Positions 1-4,229 of a stretch of 6,226 bases of DNA are shown here, one piece after another (the stretch's first letter is position 1; every line of letters starts with the position of its first letter). A model generated the notes under the pieces. That model was not told the origin of the DNA, did not search any database, and was given only the letters and a program-made list of their open reading frames with translations. Source of the DNA: Methanoculleus sp. (lineage in GTDB: Archaea; Halobacteriota; Methanomicrobia; Methanomicrobiales; Methanoculleaceae); NCBI GenBank assembly GCA_028698765.1, contig JAQVVW010000095.1, positions 1-6,226 on the forward strand, read 5' to 3'. The position numbers and the translations under genes are program-made.

Positions 1-632
1 CGATCCTCGAACACCTCCCGGAGTACGAGGTCTCGAAGAGCATGCTCGTCGTCGTGCTCTTCGTCCTGATGGTCGCAATCGCCACCCTCCTCCTGCTCCA
101 CCTCGCGCCGCAGGACGGGTTCGACTCGGCCGACATCATCTTCGAGGTCGTCTCCGCCGCATCCAGCGTCGGGCTCAGCACCGGGTTCGTGAACCCCGGG
201 CTCTCCCCCGCGGCGAAATGGCTTTTCGTCATCGTGATGTGGGCGGGAAGGCTCGAGATCGTGCCGGTCCTCGCCCTGATCTTCGGGGCGGCGCGGAGAC
301 GCCGGCCCCAGGCCGGACGGCGGGACGCTGATCGAGGCCGGGAACCTCTGCATCCTCGTCGAAGCCGGGCAGAAGAACGAAGAGGTATCCTCCCTCTTCC
401 GCCCGGGACCGGAGGGGTGAGCCTCTCGCGTCCCCGGCGCCCTGAAGGGCGGATGCGCGCTTGCGGCGCGGGAGGGGAGATGGGACGGCGTTCGGCCCTG
501 CAATTCGCGCGGATCCGGGACCGGGGCCGGCACGCGACTGCATCCTCATATACCCAGCCGGGCGACGCTCCCATATGGACTTCCTCTCCGCCGGCGCCCT
601 CATCCCGCTCCTCGTCTTCGGGGCGCGGGTGA
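1..632 (+). CDS. trkH: TrkH-family potassium transporter, C-terminal part; stop displaced
   Basis: This is the last part of a membrane subunit for K+ uptake, cut by the left edge and read in the frame starting at base 3. About 100 residues look like TrkH: a hydrophobic helix (bases ~45-105), the last selectivity-filter loop (SSVGLSTGF, bases ~160-190), and the closing helix with the family motif WAGRLEIVPVL (bases ~238-275). Normal TrkH proteins end a few residues after this motif. Here no stop follows. The frame runs through an Arg/Pro-rich sequence that resembles no protein, to a TGA at 630-632, inside the start of the next gene. Homology therefore ends near base 300, and the remaining ~110 residues are probably an artefact of a lost stop, caused by a deletion or a frameshift. 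The protein may still work with a junk tail, or the gene may be decaying. Family assignment is firm; the true 3' end is uncertain. Confidence 0.8.
   Translation, partial: ILEHLPEYEVSKSMLVVVLFVLMVAIATLLLLHLAPQDGFDSADIIFEVVSAASSVGLSTGFVNPGLSPAAKWLFVIVMWAGRLEIVPVLALIFGAARRRRPQAGRRDADRGREPLHPRRSRAEERRGILPLPPGTGGVSLSRPRRPEGRMRACGAGGEMGRRSALQFARIRDRGRHATASSYTQPGDAPIWTSSPPAPSSRSSSSGRG
310..420 (+). pseudogene. Possible remnant of TrkA C-terminal (RCK_C) domain
   Basis: In the frame ending at the TGA at 418-420, shifted relative to trkH, the sequence reads GTLIEAGNLCILVEAG followed by EEVSSLF and a stop. This pattern (Gly-x-Leu-Ile-x-x-Gly-(Asp/Asn), then a hydrophobic strand and a short amphipathic tail) is how the RCK_C domain of TrkA ends. 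TrkA is the cytosolic nucleotide-binding partner of TrkH, and the two genes are often neighbours. An in-frame TGA at 277-279 closes this frame upstream, so at most ~46 codons remain and no start is visible. I infer a trkA gene that lost nearly all its length in a deletion that also removed the trkH stop. The alternative is a TrkH-RCK_C fusion broken by a single indel or sequencing error. The match is short, so confidence is moderate. Confidence 0.4.
545..553 (+). promoter_or_regulatory. Possible TATA box for the UPF0316 gene
   Basis: The A/T-rich stretch TCATATACC is the only TATA-like sequence in the otherwise GC-rich 420-574 spacer. Its centre lies about 26 nt before the ATG at 575, which would put the transcription start at or next to the start codon. 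No Shine-Dalgarno sequence precedes the ATG, so a leaderless or near-leaderless mRNA fits. The match to the archaeal consensus is only partial. Confidence 0.35.
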
Positions 633-1150
633 TCGACGTCAGCCTTGAAACGCTCAGGATCATACTCCTTGCCCGGGGCGGCCGCCTCATCGTCCCCGCC
701 ATCGCCTTCGTCGAGATCCTCTTCTGGATCGTCTCCCTCGGCCTCGTCGTCAACGAATTCACCAATCCGGTCTACCTCATCTCCTACGGGGCCGGTTTCG
801 CTGCCGGGAACTATGCCGGTATCCTCCTCGAAGAGAGGCTCGCTATGGGGATCTGCGTCCTCCGGGTGATCACCTCGGAAGAAGACCGTGCCCTCATCGA
901 CGCCATCAGGGCCGCCGGCTACGGCGTCACGGTCGTTGCCGCGGAAGGGCTCCATGGACCCTGCACCATCTTCTACTCCGTGGTGCGGCGGTGCGACCTC
1001 CTGCCGATAGCCCGGGTGGTCGAAGAGATGAACCCCTGCGCATTCTGCACCGTCGAGGACGTCCGATCGACCACCCGCGGGACCTTCCCCCGGTCCGGCG
1101 AGGGCACGTGGTCGGGCATCCCACGCCAGGCGGTGCGGATCGGGAAGTGA
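575..1150 (+). CDS. UPF0316 membrane protein (DUF5698-DUF2179)
   Basis: This is a 191-aa protein of the UPF0316 family, which includes Bacillus YebE and has no established biochemical role. Length and domain order match the family. Residues ~1-90 form a DUF5698-type membrane part with hydrophobic segments near 5-22, 38-60 and 66-84, including the conserved VIDVSLETLRII stretch. Residues ~95-165 form a soluble DUF2179 domain with a ferredoxin-like/GlnB-like pattern, ending in the typical sequence NPCAFCTVEDVR. The tail (~166-191) is basic and poorly conserved. I chose the ATG at 575 over an upstream in-frame ATG at 461 because family homology begins at MDFLS, and the 38 extra residues are low-complexity and resemble no protein. 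The gene stands alone, after the trkH scar and convergent with the micro-gene at 1252-1329. DUF2179 domains elsewhere are suspected of sensing small ligands. A regulatory or signalling membrane role is inference only. Confidence 0.85.
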   Translation: MDFLSAGALIPLLVFGARVIDVSLETLRIILLARGGRLIVPAIAFVEILFWIVSLGLVVNEFTNPVYLISYGAGFAAGNYAGILLEERLAMGICVLRVITSEEDRALIDAIRAAGYGVTVVAAEGLHGPCTIFYSVVRRCDLLPIARVVEEMNPCAFCTVEDVRSTTRGTFPRSGEGTWSGIPRQAVRIGK

Positions 1151-1226
1151 ACCGGGAAGACGACGGATGAAACCGGGGATGCAGTTAACGGGGAAGAAGA
1201 GTGTATCAAACCGGAGACCCGGCCGG

Positions 1227-1231
1227 AAAAA
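1227..1231 (-). terminator. Short T5 tract after the micro-gene
   Basis: On the minus strand a run of five T in a T/C-rich context lies about 20 nt beyond the stop of the 25-aa gene. Archaeal transcription often ends at such oligo-T tracts without a hairpin. The tract is short, so the call is weak. Confidence 0.3.
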
Positions 1232-1251
1232 GAGAATGTAAGGTTGGAAGC

Positions 1252-1329
1252 TCAGTTCTTCTTAGCCTTGTCCTGAACTTTCTCCGCCTTCTTCTCTGTC
1301 TTCTTCTCCTGCTTCTTGTCCTTTGCCAT
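1252..1329 (-). CDS. 25-aa lysine-rich micro-protein
   Basis: The minus-strand ORF reads ATG (1329-1327) to TGA (1254-1252) and encodes 25 residues, beginning MAKDKKQEKKTEKKAEK. It has 11 Lys, 3 Glu and 2 Asp, giving net charge about +6, with no Cys and no hydrophobic segment. It is probably a soluble, charged, helical or disordered peptide. It is short enough for most gene finders to miss. Support for expression comes from signals rather than homology: a full GGAGGTG ribosome site 8 nt before the ATG, and an archaeal BRE/TATA (CGTAAAATTTATATC) placed to give a ~30-nt leader. A perfect palindrome sits over the predicted transcription start, and a hairpin can mask the ribosome site. Its neighbours, UPF0316 (convergent) and a membrane protein upstream on the same strand, do not suggest a role. 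It might bind nucleic acid or be a translated leader peptide; I do not recognise a family. Confidence 0.65.
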   Translation of the reverse strand: MAKDKKQEKKTEKKAEKVQDKAKKN

Positions 1330-1337
1330 AAATGACA

Positions 1338-1355
1338 CACCTCCCTCCCGAGGTG
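1338..1355 (-). promoter_or_regulatory. Ribosome site of the micro-gene inside a leader hairpin
   Basis: On the minus strand the leader reads CACCTC (1355-1350), GGGAGG (1349-1344), GAGGTG (1343-1338). The first and last blocks are perfect complements, giving a 6-bp stem with a 6-nt loop. The Shine-Dalgarno sequence GGAGGTG (1344-1338) is thus paired with an internal anti-Shine-Dalgarno copy. The leader may switch between masked and open forms. The sequence is seen directly; regulation is inferred. Confidence 0.5.
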
Positions 1356-1375
1356 GGATAATTCTGATATTATCC
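1356..1375. promoter_or_regulatory. Perfect 7-6-7 palindrome over the predicted transcription start
   Basis: GGATAAT (1356-1362) and ATTATCC (1369-1375) are exact inverted repeats separated by 6 bp. With the TATA box centred near 1385/1386 on the minus strand, transcription should start near 1359, so this element covers roughly -16 to +4. A dyad there is a typical place for an archaeal repressor to block polymerase. No regulator gene lies in the window. Confidence 0.5.
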
Positions 1376-1381
1376 GGGCGG

Positions 1382-1396
1382 GATATAAATTTTACG
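1382..1396 (-). promoter_or_regulatory. Archaeal BRE/TATA promoter of the micro-gene
   Basis: Read on the minus strand, 1396-1382 is CGTAAAATTTATATC: a purine-rich BRE (CGTAAAA) directly followed by TTTATATC, one base from the consensus TTTATATA. It is the best-formed promoter in the window. It predicts a start near 1359 and a leader of about 30 nt that contains the ribosome site. Confidence 0.7.
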
Positions 1397-1471
1397 GACA
1401 GTCTACCGCCATAAGCAGAATCAGGCCAAAATAGGGGAGGTTTTCCCGGTATCCGGGCCGCAGCGGAAGAG

Positions 1472-1493
1472 TAGGGCGCGCCAGCGCGCCCTA
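1472..1493 (-). terminator. 10-bp GC-rich hairpin at the end of the membrane-protein gene
   Basis: TAGGGCGCGC (1472-1481) and GCGCGCCCTA (1484-1493) form a perfect inverted repeat with a 2-nt centre. It overlaps the TAG stop (1493-1491) of the minus-strand membrane-protein gene. A second small hairpin (CCCGG-TAT-CCGGG, 1445-1457) and a T4 run lie further downstream on that strand. It probably marks or protects the mRNA 3' end. No long T tract follows directly, so intrinsic termination is unproven. Confidence 0.45.
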
Positions 1494-1799
1494 TACCCTG
1501 CGCTCGGCACTGGAGATCATGTAGAGTACGACGAGAGCGAGCGCCCCCACCACCTGGACACCTATCACAAGGGGCACGGCCGGGATCGCGAAACTTCCGG
1601 GTATCGGGCCGGTATCGGCCGGCGTTCCTACAGGTGCCGAGCCGGGCTCGGCGAGCCAGGCGCAGAAGAGCGCTGCGCCGACCGCAAGCATGACGACCGC
1701 CATGAGTATGAAGATGAACAGCCCGAGTACCTCGGTCTTCCGTAACGGTCTTCCTGCAACCCGGATCGGCGCCATCGTTGCACCCCTGCTCTCATGCAT
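1491..1799 (-). CDS. Small membrane protein with two predicted helices, unknown function
   Basis: I do not recognise this family. From the ATG at 1799 it is 102 aa. After a basic N-terminus (residues ~12-22, R/K-rich) comes a long hydrophobic helix (~25-49, LGLFIFILMAVVMLAVGAA). A Gly/Pro/Ala/Thr-rich loop follows (~51-70), then a second helix (~73-95) and the basic end SSAERRV. By the positive-inside rule both ends should be cytoplasmic, with the loop outside. The start is ambiguous. ATG 1799 has GGGGTGA 5 nt upstream; ATG 1775 (94 aa, MAPIRVAG) has GGGGTG at the same distance. I prefer 1799 for its slightly longer match. An earlier in-frame ATG at 1943 gives a hydrophilic N-terminus unlike a real protein, running through two inverted repeats, and I rejected it. 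The clear frame, ribosome sites and paired helices support a real gene. Confidence 0.6.
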   Translation of the reverse strand: MHESRGATMAPIRVAGRPLRKTEVLGLFIFILMAVVMLAVGAALFCAWLAEPGSAPVGTPADTGPIPGSFAIPAVPLVIGVQVVGALALVVLYMISSAERRV

Positions 1800-1864
1800 C
1801 GTCTTCACCCCGCATCCCCCCGTCCAGCGGTTCCGGACAGGGGCATACACTCGATCATCATGAC

Positions 1865-1893
1865 GGGAGATCCCGGCACGGCCGGGTTCTCCC
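1865..1893. repeat. 13-bp near-perfect inverted repeat (12/13)
   Basis: GGGAGATCCCGGC (1865-1877) pairs with GCCGGGTTCTCCC (1881-1893) around a 3-nt loop, with one mismatch. It lies ~65 nt upstream of the membrane-protein start at 1799, in probable non-coding DNA. It could be a stable leader hairpin in that mRNA or a palindromic protein-binding or repeat element. No T tract flanks it. Confidence 0.5.
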
Positions 1894-1904
1894 TGTTTAT
1901 CAGC

Positions 1905-1951
1905 GTAGAATTGGTGAAGCGCCGGTTGACGGCCGGCGAGCATAATTCTAC
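1905..1951. repeat. Nested inverted repeats between divergent genes
   Basis: The outer arms GTAGAATT (1905-1912) and AATTCTAC (1944-1951) are exact 8-bp complements. Between them lie CGCCGG (1920-1925) and CCGGCG (1933-1938), a second exact 6-bp pair. The whole forms a cruciform-like or two-stem structure, next to the large hairpin at 1865-1893 and near the start of the divergent spacer. A regulatory dyad or an RNA fold is possible; no function is recognised. Confidence 0.45.
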
Positions 1952-1985
1952 ATGATTGACCATGATAATACTATGACGCAGTGGT

Positions 1986-1995
1986 TGTATTTAAT
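1986..1995 (+). promoter_or_regulatory. Possible TATA box in the divergent spacer
   Basis: The A/T-rich TGTATTTAAT stands out in GC-rich surroundings. On the plus strand it would start transcription near 2017, just before a run of GC-rich hairpins and far from the ATG at 2201. It might instead serve the minus strand (ATTAAATACA), about 190 nt before the membrane-protein gene. Direction is unresolved. Confidence 0.3.
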
Positions 1996-2016
1996 GGTTT
2001 ATCGCCTCTCTCCACT

Positions 2017-2180
2017 GTGCCCAAAGAGCGCGGTTCCCGCGAGCCGGGATGCTCGGCCCGGGTTCCGGCAGCCGATGCGGCGAGCCGGAGCGCCGGCGGG
2101 GAGGGGCGGCCCTCTCGCGGGGCAAAACCGCCGCCGGAGAGAGCACGGCGGGAACGGTGTGGAATACACCAAGACTTTTA
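2017..2180 (+). ncRNA. Candidate structured RNA (low confidence)
   Basis: This non-coding stretch carries several hairpins in a row. They are CGCGG-TTC-CCGCG (2029-2041), a 6+4 bp stem with an A/GA internal loop (2064-2089), a 7-bp closing stem CCGGCGG/CCGCCGG (2093-2099 with 2131-2137), and GGTGT-GGAAT-ACACC (2156-2170). A T4 run follows at 2175-2178. A TATA-like element lies about 26 nt before the proposed start. The translation in the downstream gene's frame is R/P/G-rich and unlike protein. I tested for tRNA, SRP RNA and RNase P RNA signatures by eye and saw none. It could equally be a long leader of the PP-loop operon or chance folding of GC-rich DNA. Confidence 0.22.
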
Positions 2181-2181
2181 T
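2174..2181 (+). promoter_or_regulatory. Likely TATA box of the PP-loop/hisH operon
   Basis: CTTTTATT, centred near 2177, lies about 24 nt before the ATG at 2201. No Shine-Dalgarno sequence precedes that ATG. Together these suggest a leaderless or nearly leaderless transcript for the operon. Confidence 0.45.
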
Positions 2182-2200
2182 TCGCTTCACCCCAACGGAT

Positions 2201-3616
2201 ATGCGAATGCCCCGTATCTACCTCGGTAAAATCCTGCTCCGTTGGTGCGACTCATGCCATGTCCCCGTGCTCTCCGGGGTCTGCGCCTGCGGCGCCCCCA
2301 CCCGTCCGGTAGCCGTCACGCCGCCGGGAGACGCCCGGCCCGCGTTCCCCGACGACATCGAACGGATCAACCGTATATTCAGCGAACATTTCGGAGCGCC
2401 GCTGATACCGGAGGGCCATATCGCGCTCCTGAACAAGGTTCCCGCCGACGACCGCATGGACGAGATCGTCCTCGGCGGGGCGGTCGTGGGCGCGGTCCGC
2501 TACTTCCCGGACGAGCGCCGCTGGGAGCCCCTGCCGCGCCCGGCCGCCGCGAATTACCTGAAGCCGACGAAGCGGTATGTCGCCATCGACGACGGCGCGA
2601 TCCCATCCATCCGTGACTCCGGGGCAAGTGTTCTCGCACCGGGCCTCGTCTCGATCGACCCCGCCGTCGCCGAAGGCGACGAGGTCTTCATCCTGACGAA
2701 GACCGGCGACTGCATCGGCGTCGGGAGATCGAAAGTCGACGCCGCAGCCGCCGGGACGATGGAGCGGGGGGTCATCATCAGGACGCGAAAGAACGTCCAG
2801 TCGGTATGTCTTCCCGGGGAGGCGGCGTGGGATGACGCCGTCAGGGCAAACGAACCGGCTCTCGCGGAGTACGAGGCGAAGAGCGTCCGGTTCGTCCGCG
2901 AGGTCGCGGAGCAGAACCGCGAGAGGCCCACGGTCTCCTACTCCGGCGGCAAGGACAGCCTCGCGACCCTTCTCGTCGTCTTAAAAGCGCTCGGCCCGGT
3001 GCCGCTCCTCTTCGCGGACACGGGGCTCGAGTTCCCCGAGACCTGCGAGAACGTGGACGCGGTGGCGGAACGCTACGGCCTTCCCGTCCTCCGGGTCTGC
3101 GACAAGGAGACGTTCTGGAACGAGTTCGAGGAGAACGGCCCGCCGGCCGTGGACCACCGCTGGTGCTGCAAGGTCTGCAAACTCCATCCCATCGGCCGCC
3201 TGATCGACGAGAACTGGGGAGAATGCCTCTCGTTCATCGGGCAGCGGAAGTACGAGTCGGTGAAGCGGATGCAGAGCAGGCGGGTCTGGCGGAACGGCCA
3301 CGTCCCGCAACAACTCTCGGCGGCCCCGATCCAGCAGTGGACGGCGATGCACGTCTGGCTCTACATCTTCCGCGAGAAGGCGCCCTACAACACCCTCTAC
3401 GCGAAGGGGCTCGACCGCATCGGGTGTTTCATGTGCCCCTCAAGCGACCTCGCGACGTTTGCGATCATCGAGGAGTCCCACCCCGAACTCCTGGAGATGT
3501 GGAGAGAGAAACTCGCCGGGTGGCAGGAGGAGCAGGGCCTCTCCCCGGACTGGATCGAGCGCGGGCTCTGGCGGAAACGGGGAGATGCGGATGAAGAAGA
3601 GGATAGTTATAATTGA
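2201..3616 (+). CDS. Zinc ribbon-PUA-PP-loop protein, PAPS-reductase superfamily
   Basis: This 471-aa archaeal protein of the CysH/PAPS-reductase superfamily has three parts. An N-terminal zinc-ribbon-like element has Cys16-x2-Cys19 and Cys28-x-Cys30. A PUA RNA-binding domain spans ~124-197 (RYVAIDDGAIPSI to GVIIRTR). A PP-loop ATP-binding domain spans ~230-440, with the SGGKDS loop at 248-253 and FADTGLEFPET at 271-281. Cys322-Cys323 and Cys409-x2-Cys412 reproduce the CC-x(~80)-CxxC spacing that binds a 4Fe-4S cluster in APS reductases; Cys326 is extra. The C-terminal ECGLH-type motif with the catalytic Cys of true APS/PAPS reductases is absent, and the tail is acidic. With the PUA domain, this suggests adenylation or sulfur transfer on RNA rather than sulfate assimilation; that is inference. 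I chose ATG 2201 because homology-like sequence begins there and a TATA box fits; ATG 2207 is an alternative and the upstream frame (from 1952) is not protein-like. It overlaps hisH by 26 bp. Confidence 0.85.
   Translation: MRMPRIYLGKILLRWCDSCHVPVLSGVCACGAPTRPVAVTPPGDARPAFPDDIERINRIFSEHFGAPLIPEGHIALLNKVPADDRMDEIVLGGAVVGAVRYFPDERRWEPLPRPAAANYLKPTKRYVAIDDGAIPSIRDSGASVLAPGLVSIDPAVAEGDEVFILTKTGDCIGVGRSKVDAAAAGTMERGVIIRTRKNVQSVCLPGEAAWDDAVRANEPALAEYEAKSVRFVREVAEQNRERPTVSYSGGKDSLATLLVVLKALGPVPLLFADTGLEFPETCENVDAVAERYGLPVLRVCDKETFWNEFEENGPPAVDHRWCCKVCKLHPIGRLIDENWGECLSFIGQRKYESVKRMQSRRVWRNGHVPQQLSAAPIQQWTAMHVWLYIFREKAPYNTLYAKGLDRIGCFMCPSSDLATFAIIEESHPELLEMWREKLAGWQEEQGLSPDWIERGLWRKRGDADEEEDSYN
3581..3590 (+). 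promoter_or_regulatory. Ribosome site of hisH within the upstream gene
   Basis: GGAG (3581-3584) sits 6 nt before ATG 3591 and decides the start over ATG 3585, which has the site directly against it. The site lies inside codons of the PP-loop gene, so the two genes are probably cotranscribed and translationally coupled. Confidence 0.6.
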
Positions 3617-4199
3617 TTACGGCCTCGGCAATCTGCACAGCGTCTTCCGGGGCCTCGAGCGGGCGGGGGCGGCGCCGACGATCACGGCCGACCCCGGGGC
3701 GATAGCGGCCGCCGACGGCATCGTCCTCCCCGGTGTCGGGGCGTTCCGGGAGGGGATGGAGATGCTCGGCGGACTCGCGGACACCGTCCTCTCTGCCGCG
3801 AACGAGAGACCGCTCCTCGGGATCTGCCTCGGGATGCAGATGCTGATGGACTCAAGCGAAGAGCACGGCGTCCACCGGGGGCTCGGCCTCGTACCGGGCG
3901 ACGTGAAACGGTTCGTGCCGGCTGCCGGGGAGAAGGTCCCCCACATGGGCTGGAACACCATCCGCATCGACCCGGCGACCCCGCTCTTTGACGGGCTCCA
4001 CGAGGAGGAGTACGTCTACTTCGTCCACTCCTACTACGCGGCGGCCGCACCGGACCACACCATCGCGAGCACCACCTACATCCGCCCCTTCTCCTCGGCG
4101 GTCAACAACGGGCTTACCTACGGCGTCCAGTTCCACCCGGAGAAGAGCGGTGCGGTCGGGCTGAAGATTCTTGAGAACTTTATCGAGCGGATCTGTTGA
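3591..4199 (+). CDS. hisH: Imidazole glycerol phosphate synthase, glutamine amidotransferase subunit
   Basis: HisH releases ammonia from glutamine and passes it to HisF, which makes imidazole glycerol phosphate and AICAR in histidine synthesis; it acts in the cytosol as a HisH-HisF dimer. The 202-aa length is normal. The N-terminus IVIIDYGLGNLHSV is typical. The nucleophile elbow GICLGMQ carries Cys79, and His182 and Glu184 of YGVQFHPEKS complete the class-I amidotransferase triad. PGVGAF (47-52) supplies the loop near the oxyanion hole. All key residues are present, so the enzyme should be active. The ATG at 3591 is chosen for its GGAG ribosome site and because homology begins there; ATG 3585 adds only two residues. 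It is the second gene of an operon with the PP-loop protein. No hisF or other his gene is in the window, so the pathway genes are scattered or lie elsewhere. Confidence 0.97.
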   Translation: MKKRIVIIDYGLGNLHSVFRGLERAGAAPTITADPGAIAAADGIVLPGVGAFREGMEMLGGLADTVLSAANERPLLGICLGMQMLMDSSEEHGVHRGLGLVPGDVKRFVPAAGEKVPHMGWNTIRIDPATPLFDGLHEEEYVYFVHSYYAAAAPDHTIASTTYIRPFSSAVNNGLTYGVQFHPEKSGAVGLKILENFIERIC

Positions 4200-4220
4200 T
4201 TGAGCCCGCTCAGGATCCCG

Positions 4221-4228
4221 CTTTTTTA
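4221..4228 (+). terminator. Oligo-T terminator after hisH
   Basis: A T6 run (4222-4227) lies 23 nt after the hisH stop in a GC-rich background. It matches the usual archaeal oligo-T termination signal, ending the PP-loop/hisH operon. There is no strong stem directly before it. Confidence 0.6.
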
Positions 4229-4229
4229 A

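Noticed and set aside
229..765. Minus-strand 178-codon frame across trkH, spacer and UPF0316
   Set aside because: Antisense to two recognisable genes, Arg/Pro/Ser-rich, with no domain.
1800..1943. N-terminal extension of the minus-strand membrane protein from ATG 1943
   Set aside because: No ribosome site at 1943, the hydrophilic extension is not protein-like, and it covers two inverted repeats. Starts at 1799 and 1775 both have good ribosome sites.
2041..2100. Possible tRNA in the hairpin-rich spacer
   Set aside because: No T-arm GGTTCRANNCC, no anticodon stem of the right size and no 7-bp acceptor pair at the right spacing.
1952..2200. N-terminal extension of the PP-loop protein from ATG 1952
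   Set aside because: The extra 83 residues are R/P/G-rich without family resemblance and cross hairpins and a TATA box. Homology-like sequence starts at MRMPRIYLGK.
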